A DNA stretch of 64,000 nucleotides from assembly GCA_965250025.1 (NCBI GenBank), contig OZ252283.1, positions 3,596,001 through 3,660,000 of the forward strand. Direction: 5' to 3'. The translations under genes were made by a program, and so were the position numbers. The number at the start of each line of letters is the position of its first letter. Within the stretch, counting starts at the first letter, position 1. This DNA is from CBDDLD01 sp965250025 (GTDB lineage: Bacteria > Bacteroidota > Bacteroidia > Flavobacteriales > Flavobacteriaceae). Positions 17,010 to 27,116 of this stretch are shown in pieces. The notes below the pieces were generated by a model. It saw only the letters and a list, made by a program, of their open reading frames with translations, was not told the DNA's origin and searched no databases.

Positions 17010-18197
17010 ATGGATAGGAGGCATTTTTTAAAAAAATCAGTATTAGCCAGTAGTGTAGCTATGGTTCCGGGTTTTGTAAAAGCCTTGGAAGGTATAACAA
17101 CAAAAACCTTGGGGTATAAGCGGCTGGTAATAATTCAGTTAAGTGGTGGTAATGATGGTCTTAATACCGTAGTGCCGTATACCAATGATCTTTACTATAA
17201 GGCCAGGCCAGGTATTGCTATCTCTGATAACGTCATAAAACTTAACGACGAACTTGGTTTGCATCCCGATTTAATGCCTTTAAAAATGCTGTACGATCAA
17301 GGTTACCTGAGTATTATAAACAATGTAGGCTATCCAAACCCTGTACGATCGCACTTCAGATCCATGGACATTTGGCATACGGCAAGTCAATCGGATGAAT
17401 ACCTACAAAGTGGTTGGTTAGGACGTTATTTTGATTTGTATGGCCATAAGCCTTATAATGCCATTGAAATTAATGAGTCGTTAAGTTTGGCATTAAAAGG
17501 GGTGCATTTTAGCGGGATAGCCACTAAGGACCACAGGGTATTGTATAGATCTTCTAAAGACCCTTATTTTAAAAAACTTACAGCACATCATAATGATAAG
17601 CATCTTAGTGAACACAACCTTGGTTACTTATATAAAACGATGATAGATGCCAGATCTTCTGCAAATTATATATATGAGAATACGAAGGTAAAATTTACAA
17701 CACCAGAATACCCACAAAATGGTTTTGCAAAACAGTTAAGGACCATTGCCCGGTTTATTAATTCCAGATTAGACACCAAGGTATTTTATGCGTCGCTTTC
17801 AGGGTTTGATACACATGCCAATCAGTTAAACCCTCAAAAACGTTTATTAAATACTTATGCAACCAGTGTGGCGGCTTTTATAAAAGATATAAAAGAGAGC
17901 GGCATGTTCACAGATACATTAATCTTAACATTTTCAGAATTTGGAAGACGGGTTAAGCAAAATGCTGCTAACGGGACAGATCATGGTACGGCCAATAATA
18001 TGTTCGTTATTGGAGAAAATTTAAAACAACCCGGAGTGTACAATGCTTTAGCGGCATTAGATGATCTTGATGATAACGGAGATCTAAAATATGAAATTGA
18101 TTTTAGGTCAGTATATGCTACAGTCTTGGAGAAATGGATGGATGCTGATACTTCGAAAATAATAAATAACCCACCAACTATATTGAAGTTCATATGA
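17010..18197 (+). CDS. DUF1501 family protein with Tat signal
   Basis: The start is placed at the ATG at 17010, giving MDRRHFLKKS with a twin-arginine signal, instead of the in-frame GTG at 17001 that overlaps the previous gene. The 395-residue protein has the DUF1501 pattern: LVIIQLSGGNDGLNTVVPY near the mature N-terminus, GLHPDLMPLKMLYDQG, and the C-terminal LILTFSEFGRRVKQNAANGTDHGTANNMFVIG. These motifs recall the sulfatase/alkaline phosphatase fold, in which the GGNDG and GTDHG blocks would hold metal. It is translationally coupled to the DUF1800 gene. Confidence 0.92.
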   Translation: MDRRHFLKKSVLASSVAMVPGFVKALEGITTKTLGYKRLVIIQLSGGNDGLNTVVPYTNDLYYKARPGIAISDNVIKLNDELGLHPDLMPLKMLYDQGYLSIINNVGYPNPVRSHFRSMDIWHTASQSDEYLQSGWLGRYFDLYGHKPYNAIEINESLSLALKGVHFSGIATKDHRVLYRSSKDPYFKKLTAHHNDKHLSEHNLGYLYKTMIDARSSANYIYENTKVKFTTPEYPQNGFAKQLRTIARFINSRLDTKVFYASLSGFDTHANQLNPQKRLLNTYATSVAAFIKDIKESGMFTDTLILTFSEFGRRVKQNAANGTDHGTANNMFVIGENLKQPGVYNALAALDDLDDNGDLKYEIDFRSVYATVLEKWMDADTSKIINNPPTILKFI

Positions 18198-18204
18198 ACA
18201 AAAA

Positions 18205-18247
18205 AACCCTGTTTCAGTGCCAAACATTGTTGGGAGAAACGAGGGTT
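18205..18247 (+). terminator. Hairpin after the DUF1800/DUF1501 operon
   Basis: AACCCTGTTTC pairs with GAAAC-G-AGGGTT, with one bulged G, and an inner CCAA / TTGG stem. It starts eight bases after the stop codon. The T tract after it is weak (TTATTTAT). Confidence 0.5.
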
Positions 18248-18404
18248 ATTTATAATTGATTAATAGCAATACAAAAATGCGAATTATATGCTTGACATTA
18301 TAAAATTTATGATGAATGGTAAAAAAAAATGTATAAGATGTAGCTTATTGATGATGCATTCGATGAGGTGCTAAAAATAACGTTTAAAGTGATTTAATTT
18401 TCGG

Positions 18405-19538
18405 TTAACTGTATTTTACTTTTCTCAGAATTCTCATCGTCTCCTTATAAGAGGTATATACCGCTTTATCATATTTTTTAAGATAAGGTTTGGCCTCGTT
18501 TAGTTTGTCTACAGCTTCATGAAAAAGGTTGAGGTAACATATTAAATAGCTCGCAGGAAGATTCTTAATGTCTATAGACTCGTTTACTGTTAAGCTCAAG
18601 CCTTTCTTGAGTTTTTCTAATATGGCGTTATTAGCGTTATAGATATGGTGCAGTATTTTTTTATCAAACTGTGGCGGCTCAAAAAGCAGTTGGGTTTCAA
18701 TATTATAATTGGCATTATTATCGAAGCGGATGATCGTTTCTTCTAACTGATAGTATTTATATCTGTTATGAAGTCCGAGGTTGACATATTCTATAATTTT
18801 AAAAGAATCTTCATCATAAAAAATAGCGACTTCATCCAATGCAGAATAAAATAGTCGTTTTTGTTCGTTAATGAGTTCAATATCTACTCTGGAGAAAAAT
18901 TCCTCTTCTTTAACATGTTTGCTTTGACCTGCCCAGCATAATACAAAGTATTCTTTAAATACTCTGTATTGAGGATTAAAATCCTGGCGCTTTTTCATAA
19001 AATCAAAAACACCATTGAGTGTTAATTCTATATTGTTCTGAGCATGATTTTCTATAGCAGAAACAATCCCAGAATTGACATCTTTTATCTCAATATCAAA
19101 AACCTTAGGCATGCTCATACTGCCATCTCTGAAAAATACAGAGCCACCATAGTATTTCCATATATTCTTTCTCAATGAGGTCAATTGGTCCATAGGTCTG
19201 ATGGTGACCAAACCAACTACTTTATGATCGGGTAAATGAGGAAATGGAATATTCTCGTATTGTACAATCGGCGGATTGGTCAAATAAGCATTAATGAGGT
19301 TTTGAATTTTACTGTCATCAAAAAAATCGACACCAATAATTTTATTGTCTTCGTCATCGACACCAATAACAATGTAAGAGTTGTTTTTAGGATTACTATT
19401 AGAAAGCGCACAGATGTGCTTTAGAAACTTAGCCTTACCCTCTTTAAAACTGATATCAATCTTTCGCTTTTTATCATAAAAACTGTTCTCGTCATTATGA
19501 GCTAACAGGTTTTTGATAAGTAGGCGCTTGTTGATCAT
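18405..19538 (-). CDS. AlbA_2 (Schlafen-type) domain protein
   Basis: The first 160 residues of this 377-residue protein form an AlbA_2 domain, the Schlafen-like nucleic-acid-binding fold. They include ISFKEGKAKFLKHICALSNSNPKNNSYIVIGVDDEDNKIIGVDFFDD followed by a strand with HKVVGLVTIRPM. The C-terminal 200 residues are mainly helical and resemble no family I know. No signal peptide is present. Proteins with this domain are often annotated as ATP-binding or transcription regulators, and some take part in defence systems. No restriction or defence gene lies next to it here. It is 34 bp upstream of nothing on its own strand, so it appears monocistronic. Confidence 0.78.
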   Translation of the reverse strand: MINKRLLIKNLLAHNDENSFYDKKRKIDISFKEGKAKFLKHICALSNSNPKNNSYIVIGVDDEDNKIIGVDFFDDSKIQNLINAYLTNPPIVQYENIPFPHLPDHKVVGLVTIRPMDQLTSLRKNIWKYYGGSVFFRDGSMSMPKVFDIEIKDVNSGIVSAIENHAQNNIELTLNGVFDFMKKRQDFNPQYRVFKEYFVLCWAGQSKHVKEEEFFSRVDIELINEQKRLFYSALDEVAIFYDEDSFKIIEYVNLGLHNRYKYYQLEETIIRFDNNANYNIETQLLFEPPQFDKKILHHIYNANNAILEKLKKGLSLTVNESIDIKNLPASYLICYLNLFHEAVDKLNEAKPYLKKYDKAVYTSYKETMRILRKVKYS

Positions 19539-19572
19539 TAGTTGTTAAGGCATTTTATGATTCATAAAAAAA

Positions 19573-20337
19573 TTACAAGGTTTTCTTTACAGTAGTACTA
19601 TTAGCCTGTGCTGTTGGAAAAACCAATACGTCTGCAAGATTCACATGTGCCGGTCGGGTTATTGTAAAATATAAGATTTCAGCAATATCGTCAGCTTGTA
19701 AGGCCTTATAGCCCTTATACACAGAATTGGCAATATCGTCACCCTTAAAACGCACTTCGGAGAATTCGGTTTTTACTAAGCCCGGATTAATAGCACTTAC
19801 TTTTATACCGTAAGGATTAAGGTCAATACGCATACCTTCGGTGATTGCAAGTACAGCATGTTTACTGGCGCAATATACGTTACCTTTAGGATAGACCTCT
19901 TTACCTGCAGAAGAACCAATATTGATGATATGACCACTCTTACGAGCAGTCATGGTAGGTATAACGGCCTTGCTAACGTAGAGTAAGCCTTTTACATTAA
20001 TATCCATCATGGCATCCCAATCGTCCAAATTCCCAGACTCTATAGGATCTAAACCATGGGCATTACCGGCATTATTAATTAAAATATCAATGGATTTAAA
20101 ATCGTCCGGTAATGTTTGTATGGCAGTCAGCGTAGCATCTCTGTCACGTACATCAAAGTTTAAGGTGTGCACTTCGGTATCTTTAGACAAGGCTTTTTCA
20201 ACACTATCTAAGCGGTGTTGTCTGCGACCACATAAAATAAGTCGTATACCGTGCTTGGCAAACTCATGAGCAGTGGCGCGACCAATACCACTGGTAGCTC
20301 CTGTAATTAATGCTGTTTTTCTGTTGTTCATTTTCAT
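19573..20337 (-). CDS. Short-chain dehydrogenase (YdfG-like)
   Basis: A classical 254-residue SDR. The cofactor loop TGATSGIG begins near residue 12, NNAG is at 88-91, and the catalytic residues are Ser142, Tyr155 and Lys159 (YCASK). The basic residues GRRQHR after strand two favour NADP(H). The overall pattern (PIESGNLDDWDAMMDINVKGLLYVSKAVIP and GLVKTEFSEVRFKGD) is that of YdfG, an NADP-dependent 3-hydroxy acid or serine/allo-threonine dehydrogenase. It lies 10 bp from the aldo/keto reductase on the same strand, so the two are probably co-transcribed. Confidence 0.88.
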   Translation of the reverse strand: MKMNNRKTALITGATSGIGRATAHEFAKHGIRLILCGRRQHRLDSVEKALSKDTEVHTLNFDVRDRDATLTAIQTLPDDFKSIDILINNAGNAHGLDPIESGNLDDWDAMMDINVKGLLYVSKAVIPTMTARKSGHIINIGSSAGKEVYPKGNVYCASKHAVLAITEGMRIDLNPYGIKVSAINPGLVKTEFSEVRFKGDDIANSVYKGYKALQADDIAEILYFTITRPAHVNLADVLVFPTAQANSTTVKKTL

Positions 20338-20347
20338 AGAATTTTAA

Positions 20348-21217
20348 TTAGGGCACTTTATGACCTTGACATGCGACCAAAATTAAAAACCAGTCCTCTA
20401 ATTCCAGCTCAATATCTGCTGCCAGAGCAGCTTGTTTTAAACGGGTGGTGTTGGTTGTGCCTACTACCGGATGTATACCCGAAGGATGTTTTAGGATCCA
20501 TGCCAGAAGCAATTGATCTTCAGTTGCATTATACTTGTCCATCAACTCACCAAGTTGTTTATGGATTCTTCGTGTTTGCGCATTATCTTCTCTGAAAACA
20601 GCTCCCAGAGGCGACCATGCCATGGGACATATTGATCGAGTTTGCATGTAATCTAAAGTGCCATCATGCATAGCATCATGATGAGTTAATGAAAATTCAA
20701 TCTGATTAACATCAATTTTAACTTTACTGGCAATCAGATCCGTTTGAGAATTGCTAAAGTTAGAAACGCCAAAAGCATTTATTTTTCCTGCTGTCTTCAA
20801 GGTATCTACAGCTTCAGAGATCTCATCAACTTGCATTAGAGGGCTGGGTCTGTGAAGTAACAATAAGTCTAAATAATCCGTTTGCAGATGTTTTAATGAG
20901 GTTTCTACGGACCAAATAATATAATCTTTGTTATAGTTATAGTGCTTTACTTTATTGCTTCTGCTATCACTTAGGTATTGTATGCCGCATTTAGAAATCA
21001 ATTGTATGGATTCGCGCTCAATATCACTATTAGCGAAAGCTTTACCAAAATCATTCTCAGTCGTATAACCACCATAAATATCGGCATGGTCAAAAGACGT
21101 GATGCCTACAGAAATACAATGGTGCATTAGAGCAATCATCTCTTCGGATGTCAATTGCTTACCCCATTGACCCCAAGTCATAGTACCCGCAATTATTCTT
21201 GAAAAATCAGATGTCAT
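20348..21217 (-). CDS. Aldo/keto reductase (YdhF-like)
   Basis: This is a 289-residue NADPH-dependent oxidoreductase with the AKR barrel. The catalytic tetrad is visible as Asp46, Tyr48 (DHADIYGGYTTE), Lys76 (ISKCGI) and His122 (LLLLHRPSPL). Other marks are GVSNFSNSQ, WSPLGAVF and a C-terminal HPVVGTTNTTRLK for cofactor binding. The sequence is nearest to the YdhF group. No specific substrate can be deduced. It is the first gene of a two-gene unit with the SDR. Confidence 0.88.
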   Translation of the reverse strand: MTSDFSRIIAGTMTWGQWGKQLTSEEMIALMHHCISVGITSFDHADIYGGYTTENDFGKAFANSDIERESIQLISKCGIQYLSDSRSNKVKHYNYNKDYIIWSVETSLKHLQTDYLDLLLLHRPSPLMQVDEISEAVDTLKTAGKINAFGVSNFSNSQTDLIASKVKIDVNQIEFSLTHHDAMHDGTLDYMQTRSICPMAWSPLGAVFREDNAQTRRIHKQLGELMDKYNATEDQLLLAWILKHPSGIHPVVGTTNTTRLKQAALAADIELELEDWFLILVACQGHKVP

Positions 21218-21382
21218 TTTAATATTTTGAATTCAGTTTAAAAATAGAAAACAATAAATGGAACAGAGGCTTTTAGCCCTCTGAATTTTTAACCAATTAT
21301 TAACAGCGAACCAAGAATAATTTTAACAATTTGCAACTCTGTAAATAAGACAATAAATAATTGCTTTAATACTAGAAATACT

Positions 21383-22384
21383 ATGGAAGAAACGAGTACA
21401 GTAGATATTAAATCCATTAATGAGAAGATTGAGAAAGAAAGTGCATTTGTAGACTTGCTGACCTTAGAGATGAATAAGGTTATTGTTGGTCAAAAGCATA
21501 TGGTTGAACGCCTGCTGATTGGATTACTTGGTCAGGGACACATATTACTTGAAGGAGTTCCCGGCTTAGCAAAAACTCTGGCTATTAATACATTGTCTCA
21601 GGCCGTAGATGGTAGTTTTAGCAGAATACAGTTTACTCCGGATTTACTTCCTGCTGATGTTGTGGGAACCCTTATATACAATATTAAGGAGAATGATTTT
21701 TCCATAAAGAAAGGACCTATTTTTGCCAATTTTGTACTTGCGGATGAGATCAACAGGGCTCCGGCAAAAGTACAGTCGGCATTACTCGAGGCCATGCAGG
21801 AAAAGCAAGTAACTATAGGCGATGAAACCTTTATATTGGACAAACCATTTTTAGTAATGGCCACTCAAAATCCGGTAGAACAAGAAGGAACATATCCATT
21901 ACCAGAAGCACAGGTAGACCGTTTTATGCTTAAAACAGTTATAGACTATCCTAAGTTAGATGAAGAACAGCTCATTGTAAGAGCAAATTTGAAAGGCGCT
22001 TTTGATAAGGTGAATCCTGTAGTATCAATAACACAAATCCTTAATGCGCAAAAAGCAGTAAGAGAAGTGTATATGGATGAAAAAATTGAAAAATACATCC
22101 TCGATATCATATTTGCTACACGATATCCCGAAAAGTATGGTCTGGAAAATATAAAACCATTAATATCTTTTGGAGCTTCACCACGTGGAAGTATCAATTT
22201 AGCGACTGCAGCTAAATGCTATGCTTTTATTAAAAGAAGAGGTTATGTTATTCCCGAAGATGTTCGGGCTGTAGTACACGATGTATTAAGACACAGAATA
22301 GGAATTACATACGAAGCAGAAGCCGAGAATGTAACTTCAGAAGATATCATAAACAAGATCGTAAACGAAATTGAAGTGCCATAG
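21383..22384 (+). CDS. moxR: MoxR-family AAA+ ATPase
   Basis: A 333-residue MoxR ATPase, first gene of the bat operon. Walker A is GVPGLAKT (58-65), Walker B lies in FVLADEINRAP, and sensor 1 is MATQNPVEQEGTYPLPEAQVDRF. MoxR proteins act as chaperone-like remodelling ATPases working with VWA-domain partners, and two such partners (BatA, BatB) are encoded downstream. It is cytoplasmic. A 76-bp gap separates it from the DUF58 gene. In Bacteroides and Francisella this operon affects aerotolerance or stress survival; the direct client is not known. Confidence 0.95.
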   Translation: MEETSTVDIKSINEKIEKESAFVDLLTLEMNKVIVGQKHMVERLLIGLLGQGHILLEGVPGLAKTLAINTLSQAVDGSFSRIQFTPDLLPADVVGTLIYNIKENDFSIKKGPIFANFVLADEINRAPAKVQSALLEAMQEKQVTIGDETFILDKPFLVMATQNPVEQEGTYPLPEAQVDRFMLKTVIDYPKLDEEQLIVRANLKGAFDKVNPVVSITQILNAQKAVREVYMDEKIEKYILDIIFATRYPEKYGLENIKPLISFGASPRGSINLATAAKCYAFIKRRGYVIPEDVRAVVHDVLRHRIGITYEAEAENVTSEDIINKIVNEIEVP

Positions 22385-22460
22385 ACTTGTTATTCTATTT
22401 TAATGACAGAATCTTAATTACAGATTACAAACGATTAATGTAGATTGGTAAATAACAAAA

Positions 22461-23327
22461 ATGGATACTAAAGAACTTCTTAAAAAAGTACGGAAAATAG
22501 AGATCAAGACACGACGATTGTCTGATCATATTTTTGGTGGCGAGTACCACTCGACCTTCAAAGGGCGAGGTATGACATTTTCTGAGGTTAGACAGTATCA
22601 GTTTGGTGATGACGTGCGTAATATTGATTGGAATGTTACGGCCAGATATAATGAACCTTATGTGAAGGTGTTTGAAGAAGAAAGAGAGCTGACTATGATG
22701 CTCATGGCAGACGTTTCTGGGAGTAAGTTATTTGGTACTCAAAATCAATTCAAAGATGAGATCGTTACTGAAATAGCAGCTACTCTGGCCTTTTCTGCAA
22801 CACAAAATAATGATAAAATAGGATTGATCCTGTTTTCTGATGAAATAGAGCTTTACATACCTCCAAAGAAAGGACGGTCTCATGTATTGAGAATCATTAG
22901 AGAATTGATAGAATTCAAACCTAAAAGCAAGCAAACGAATATCACAGAAGCCTTGAAGTTTTTGTCGAATGTGATGAAGAAAAAAGCCATAGTATTCCTT
23001 TTGTCAGATTTTATAGCAGACGATTATAAACAAACACTAAAGATTGTCTCTGGTAAACATGATGTTACAGGCATTCGCATATACGATAAGCATGAAACCT
23101 CAATCCCTAATTTAGGAATGGTGCAAATGGAAGATGAAGAAACCGGGGAATTACTTTTGGTAAATACAGCTTCAAAAAAGGTAAGACACAATTACGCAAA
23201 GTTTTATAACGATAAAGTCAACTATTATAAAGATAGTTTTACCAAATCAGGAGCCGGAACCATCGATTGCAGGGTAGATGAAAGCTACGTTAAAAAGTTA
23301 TTAGGATATTTTAAGCGAAGAGGATAG
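22461..23327 (+). CDS. DUF58 domain protein of the bat operon
   Basis: A 288-residue DUF58 protein, the usual neighbour of MoxR. The signature is GGEYHSTFKGRGMTFSEVRQYQFGDDVRNIDWNVTARYNEPYVKVFEEERELTMMLMADVS, leading into a VWA-like fold (LMADVSGSKLFG). There is no membrane segment, so it should act as a cytoplasmic adaptor. A seven-base gap to the next ORF points to coupling. Confidence 0.92.
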   Translation: MDTKELLKKVRKIEIKTRRLSDHIFGGEYHSTFKGRGMTFSEVRQYQFGDDVRNIDWNVTARYNEPYVKVFEEERELTMMLMADVSGSKLFGTQNQFKDEIVTEIAATLAFSATQNNDKIGLILFSDEIELYIPPKKGRSHVLRIIRELIEFKPKSKQTNITEALKFLSNVMKKKAIVFLLSDFIADDYKQTLKIVSGKHDVTGIRIYDKHETSIPNLGMVQMEDEETGELLLVNTASKKVRHNYAKFYNDKVNYYKDSFTKSGAGTIDCRVDESYVKKLLGYFKRRG

Positions 23328-23334
23328 AAGAAAT

Positions 23335-25035
23335 ATGAATCACAGTTTTAGACATGATTACATAAGCAAGATGATAAGAAAGTACACTTTTTTTATCATG
23401 CTATTATTGTTTTCTACAATGACCTTTTCACAGGTAGCAACCGAAATCGATACCACTAAAATAAAGATAGGAGAACAAATCAACTACAAAATTAAAGTTG
23501 AAGCCGATACAACTTCATTAGTGGTTTTTCCTGATGGGCAAACATTCATGCCCTTGGAAATGGTAGAGGCTTCAAAGGTAGATACCACTAAAAAGAATGC
23601 TAAGTATGAGTTTCTCAAAACGTATGCTCTGACACAATTTGACTCCGGAGCGTATACCATTCCAAGACAAAAAATTATTATTGGAGATCGTACGTTCTAC
23701 ACAGATTCCCTAAAGGTAGAAGTAAATACAGTTAAGGTAGACACTACGAAACAAGGATTATACGATATAAAGCCAATCATTGAGGTCGAAAAATCAAGTG
23801 GAAAATGGTGGAAATACCTGCTGATTGCTTTGTTAATCATAGCGTTGATAGCCTTTTTGTTGTATTGGTTCATTTGGAGAAAAAAGCCATTGACAGAAGA
23901 AGAAGAGATTGCGTTATTACCACCTTACGACAGAGCAAAACTAGCTATAAAAAAGCTTGAGAATAGTAGATATTTGATCAATTCTGAAGTAAAAGCATAT
24001 TACTCCGAACTGACCATGATCATAAGAAAGTATCTGGATGAAAAAGTATATGACAGAGCGTTAGAAAGCACAACTGATGAACTTATTGGTAGGTTAGAAC
24101 TATTGAAAGAAGGCAATCAGATACCATTGACAAAAGAGACCATTGCTAATCTTGAATCCATACTAAAACGTGCAGATCTAGTAAAGTTTGCTAAATCTAA
24201 GCCAGATATGGCGCTGGCAGAAATGGATATGGCAACTATTGATAAGGAGATTGATAATGTCAAACAGACTTTGCCAGAACCTTCAGAAGAAGAGAAGTTG
24301 CTAGACAAACAATATAAAGAAGAACAAGAACGCAAGAAAAAGCGTAAGAAGATCATCATTACGGTTGTGATCTCTGTAGCTTTAATTATCGCCACATTCA
24401 TTGGTTTTGGTCTTAAATATGGTTTTGGTTATGTAAAAGATACCATAATAGGTCAGGAAAATAAAGAATTGTTAGAAGGCAATTGGGTCAATAGCGCCTA
24501 TGGGTTTCCTCCGATTTATATTTCTACACCAAAAGTTTTAAAGCGTACTGAAGTCCCTATTCCGGAAGAAGTAAAGGAAAAAATGACCATAACATCTTTT
24601 AGCTATGGGACATTACAAGACGTCTTTAGCATAACGGTGAATACTACAACATTCAATATGCCGGAGTCGAAAGGTAATCCACAACAGGCTCAAGGTCAAG
24701 AACAGGAAGCAAATAAGATCGATCTGCTTCAGGTTTCGGAAGCAACAATAAAAAAGCTTGAAGAGCAAGGGGCAACGGATATCATCGTAAAGCGAGAGCA
24801 GTTTATAACACCAAATGCTGCTGAAGGCCTTAAAACATTCGGAAATTTAAACATCAAGAATCCCGAAACCGACACTAGTGTAAGCGCAAATTACGTATTC
24901 TTACACTTTACAACAGAAAATGTATTACAACAGATTGTAATTATCTGGCCTGAAGATGATGACTATGCGGATGAAATGGCACAACGAATTATAGACTCAG
25001 TAGAACTCAAAAAAGTAGAGGAAGATGTTAAATAA
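23335..25035 (+). CDS. Bat operon membrane protein (BatD/DUF4381-like)
   Basis: This 566-residue protein has a signal sequence best read from the Met at residue 13 (ATG at 23371: MIRKYTFFIMLLLFSTMTFSQ). A beta-rich periplasmic domain follows, with a transmembrane segment at about 163-180 (YLLIALLIIALIAFLLYWFIW). The next region (PPYDRAKLAIKKLENSRYL to LARADLVKFAKSKP) resembles the cytoplasmic part of DUF4381/BatD proteins. A second membrane segment lies near residue 343, followed by a C-terminal domain of unknown type. It overlaps batA by 11 bases. The fused tail beyond the second membrane segment is unusual for a bat operon protein. Confidence 0.75.
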   Translation: MNHSFRHDYISKMIRKYTFFIMLLLFSTMTFSQVATEIDTTKIKIGEQINYKIKVEADTTSLVVFPDGQTFMPLEMVEASKVDTTKKNAKYEFLKTYALTQFDSGAYTIPRQKIIIGDRTFYTDSLKVEVNTVKVDTTKQGLYDIKPIIEVEKSSGKWWKYLLIALLIIALIAFLLYWFIWRKKPLTEEEEIALLPPYDRAKLAIKKLENSRYLINSEVKAYYSELTMIIRKYLDEKVYDRALESTTDELIGRLELLKEGNQIPLTKETIANLESILKRADLVKFAKSKPDMALAEMDMATIDKEIDNVKQTLPEPSEEEKLLDKQYKEEQERKKKRKKIIITVVISVALIIATFIGFGLKYGFGYVKDTIIGQENKELLEGNWVNSAYGFPPIYISTPKVLKRTEVPIPEEVKEKMTITSFSYGTLQDVFSITVNTTTFNMPESKGNPQQAQGQEQEANKIDLLQVSEATIKKLEEQGATDIIVKREQFITPNAAEGLKTFGNLNIKNPETDTSVSANYVFLHFTTENVLQQIVIIWPEDDDYADEMAQRIIDSVELKKVEEDVK

Positions 25036-26029
25036 TATTGAGTTTTTAAATAAAGAACTTTTTTGGTTATTGGGAATCCTGCCTATAGCCATATTATGGT
25101 ATGTACTGAAGTATAAAAGGCAGACAGCAGAATTAAAAATATCAAGCATTCAGGGATTTAAAGTTTCTGGGTCTGTATTGCCAAAATTTAAACACCTTTT
25201 GTTTATATTTAGATTACTGGCATTAGCCCTGTTGATAACAGCTGTAGCAAGACCAAGAACGGTTGACGTGTCTACGAAAACAAAAACGACCAGAGGTATA
25301 GATATTGTTATGGCAATTGATGTATCTGCCAGTATGTTAGCCAAGGACTTGTTGCCAAATAGATTGGAAGCATTAAAAGCTGTAGCCGGAGATTTTATTA
25401 ATGGAAGGCCAAACGATAGAATCGGATTGGTAGAGTATGCAGGAGAAAGCTATACCAAAACCCCAATAACAAGTGATAAGTCTATTGTATTACGTTCCTT
25501 GAGAGATATAAAATATAACACCATAATTGAAGGCGGTACTGCTATAGGTATGGGATTGGCCACAGCAGTCAACCGATTGAAAGACAGCAGAGCAAAAAGT
25601 AAAGTTATTATACTCCTTACAGATGGGGTAAATAATTCGGGATTTATTGACCCTAAGATTGCAAGTGAATTGGCAGTAGAGTATGGTATTAAGACGTACA
25701 CCATAGGTTTGGGGACGAACGGAATGGCATTGTCGCCAGTAGGGATTAAATCCAATGGAAGATTTCAGTATGGAAGAGTGCAAGTGGAAATAGATGAGGA
25801 GCTTCTAAAAGAAATAGCAGAAGTAACTGGAGGTAAATATTTTAGAGCCACAAATAATAAAAAGTTGGCAGAAATATATGATGAGATCAATAAATTGGAA
25901 AAGACCGAAATAGAAGAACGTAAGTATTATAATTATGAGGAAAAATACAGACCCTTGGTGCTCTTAGCCGGAATTATATTGCTTTTAGAATTATTATTAA
26001 GACATACAATCTTTAGAAGTTTTGTTTAA
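25025..26029 (+). CDS. batA: BatA, membrane VWA protein
   Basis: This 334-residue protein has a VWA domain flanked by membrane segments (about 10-25, 57-75 and a last one at 307-325). The MIDAS metal site is complete: DVSAS in VMAIDVSASML, the central Thr in the PITSDKS region, and TDG in ILLTDGVNNSG. It is the first of the two VWA proteins of the operon and starts inside the end of the preceding gene. BatA and BatB are thought to form an inner-membrane complex with their VWA domains in the periplasm. Confidence 0.92.
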   Translation: MLNNIEFLNKELFWLLGILPIAILWYVLKYKRQTAELKISSIQGFKVSGSVLPKFKHLLFIFRLLALALLITAVARPRTVDVSTKTKTTRGIDIVMAIDVSASMLAKDLLPNRLEALKAVAGDFINGRPNDRIGLVEYAGESYTKTPITSDKSIVLRSLRDIKYNTIIEGGTAIGMGLATAVNRLKDSRAKSKVIILLTDGVNNSGFIDPKIASELAVEYGIKTYTIGLGTNGMALSPVGIKSNGRFQYGRVQVEIDEELLKEIAEVTGGKYFRATNNKKLAEIYDEINKLEKTEIEERKYYNYEEKYRPLVLLAGIILLLELLLRHTIFRSFV

Positions 26030-27059
26030 ACTGGACGAAAAAATATGGTTTTGGACATTGCTGGTTATTCCGGCAATAATTGTGCTGTTTATGCTTTTGC
26101 AAGTGTGGCGATATTCGGCGCAAAAACGATTTGCAAAGTCAACATTGTTAAAACGATTGAGCCCTAATCAATCTGTATTCAAGGGCATATTAAAAATCAT
26201 TATCTTATCTCTGGCATTTGCCTGTTTATCCCTAGCACTGGTAAATCCCAAAATAGGCACAAAGTTAGAAACGGTGAGAAGTCAAGGCGTAGATATTGTC
26301 TTTGCTGTAGACGTGTCTAAAAGTATGTTAGCGGAAGATATAGCACCAAACAGGTTGGAGAAATCCAAGCAATTAGTAACGCAGATTATTAATAACCTTG
26401 CCAGTGACAGGGTAGGCATTATTGCTTATGCAGGAAAAGCATTCCCACAATTACCAATAACTACCGATTATGCATCGGCAAAAATGTTTTTACAAAACAT
26501 GAATACCGATATGTTGTCGTCTCAAGGTACAGCAATTCATGAAGCCATAGAATTGGCCAAAACATATTATGATGATGAAGAACAAACGAATAGAGTGTTG
26601 ATCATCATATCCGATGGAGAAGATCACGGTAGGGCAGCAACGGATATTGCAGAGGAAGCCAGAGACGAGGGCATACGAATATTTACAATAGGTGTTGGAG
26701 ATGTTAAAGGAGGACCTATACCAATAAAAAGAAATGGGGTAGTTCTGAATTATAAAAAGGATAAAAACGGCGAAACGGTTGTTACTAAACTCAATGAAGA
26801 GACCTTAAAGCAAATAGCTAACGAAGCTAATGGCGAATATATAAACGGTAAAAACACTTCAGAAGTCGTATCAGCCATAAAAGATGTTTTGGAAAAAATG
26901 GATAAGAAAGAGTTTGAATCCAAGCAAATAGCAGATTTTAAAGATCAATTTCAATGGTTCTTAGGATTGGGAATACTGCTACTATTTCTGGATATCTTTT
27001 TATTGGAAAGAAAAACGGCATGGTTAAAACGATTAAACTTGTTTAATGAAAACTTTTAA
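26022..27059 (+). CDS. batB: BatB, membrane VWA protein
   Basis: A 345-residue VWA protein close to BatA in plan. It has N-terminal membrane segments (WTLLVIPAIIVLFMLLQVW and a second near 58-75), the MIDAS motif DVSKS, SDGEDHG, and a final membrane segment near 310-328. The only start that keeps the first membrane segment is TTG at 26022, which overlaps the batA stop by eight bases; the next in-frame ATG would cut that segment. This points to translational coupling with a weak start. Confidence 0.9.
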   Translation: MFKLDEKIWFWTLLVIPAIIVLFMLLQVWRYSAQKRFAKSTLLKRLSPNQSVFKGILKIIILSLAFACLSLALVNPKIGTKLETVRSQGVDIVFAVDVSKSMLAEDIAPNRLEKSKQLVTQIINNLASDRVGIIAYAGKAFPQLPITTDYASAKMFLQNMNTDMLSSQGTAIHEAIELAKTYYDDEEQTNRVLIIISDGEDHGRAATDIAEEARDEGIRIFTIGVGDVKGGPIPIKRNGVVLNYKKDKNGETVVTKLNEETLKQIANEANGEYINGKNTSEVVSAIKDVLEKMDKKEFESKQIADFKDQFQWFLGLGILLLFLDIFLLERKTAWLKRLNLFNENF

Positions 27060-27116
27060 AGTTATTTTAACGCATACAAACAAACCACTTTATTAAATTT
27101 AGATAACATACGTTAA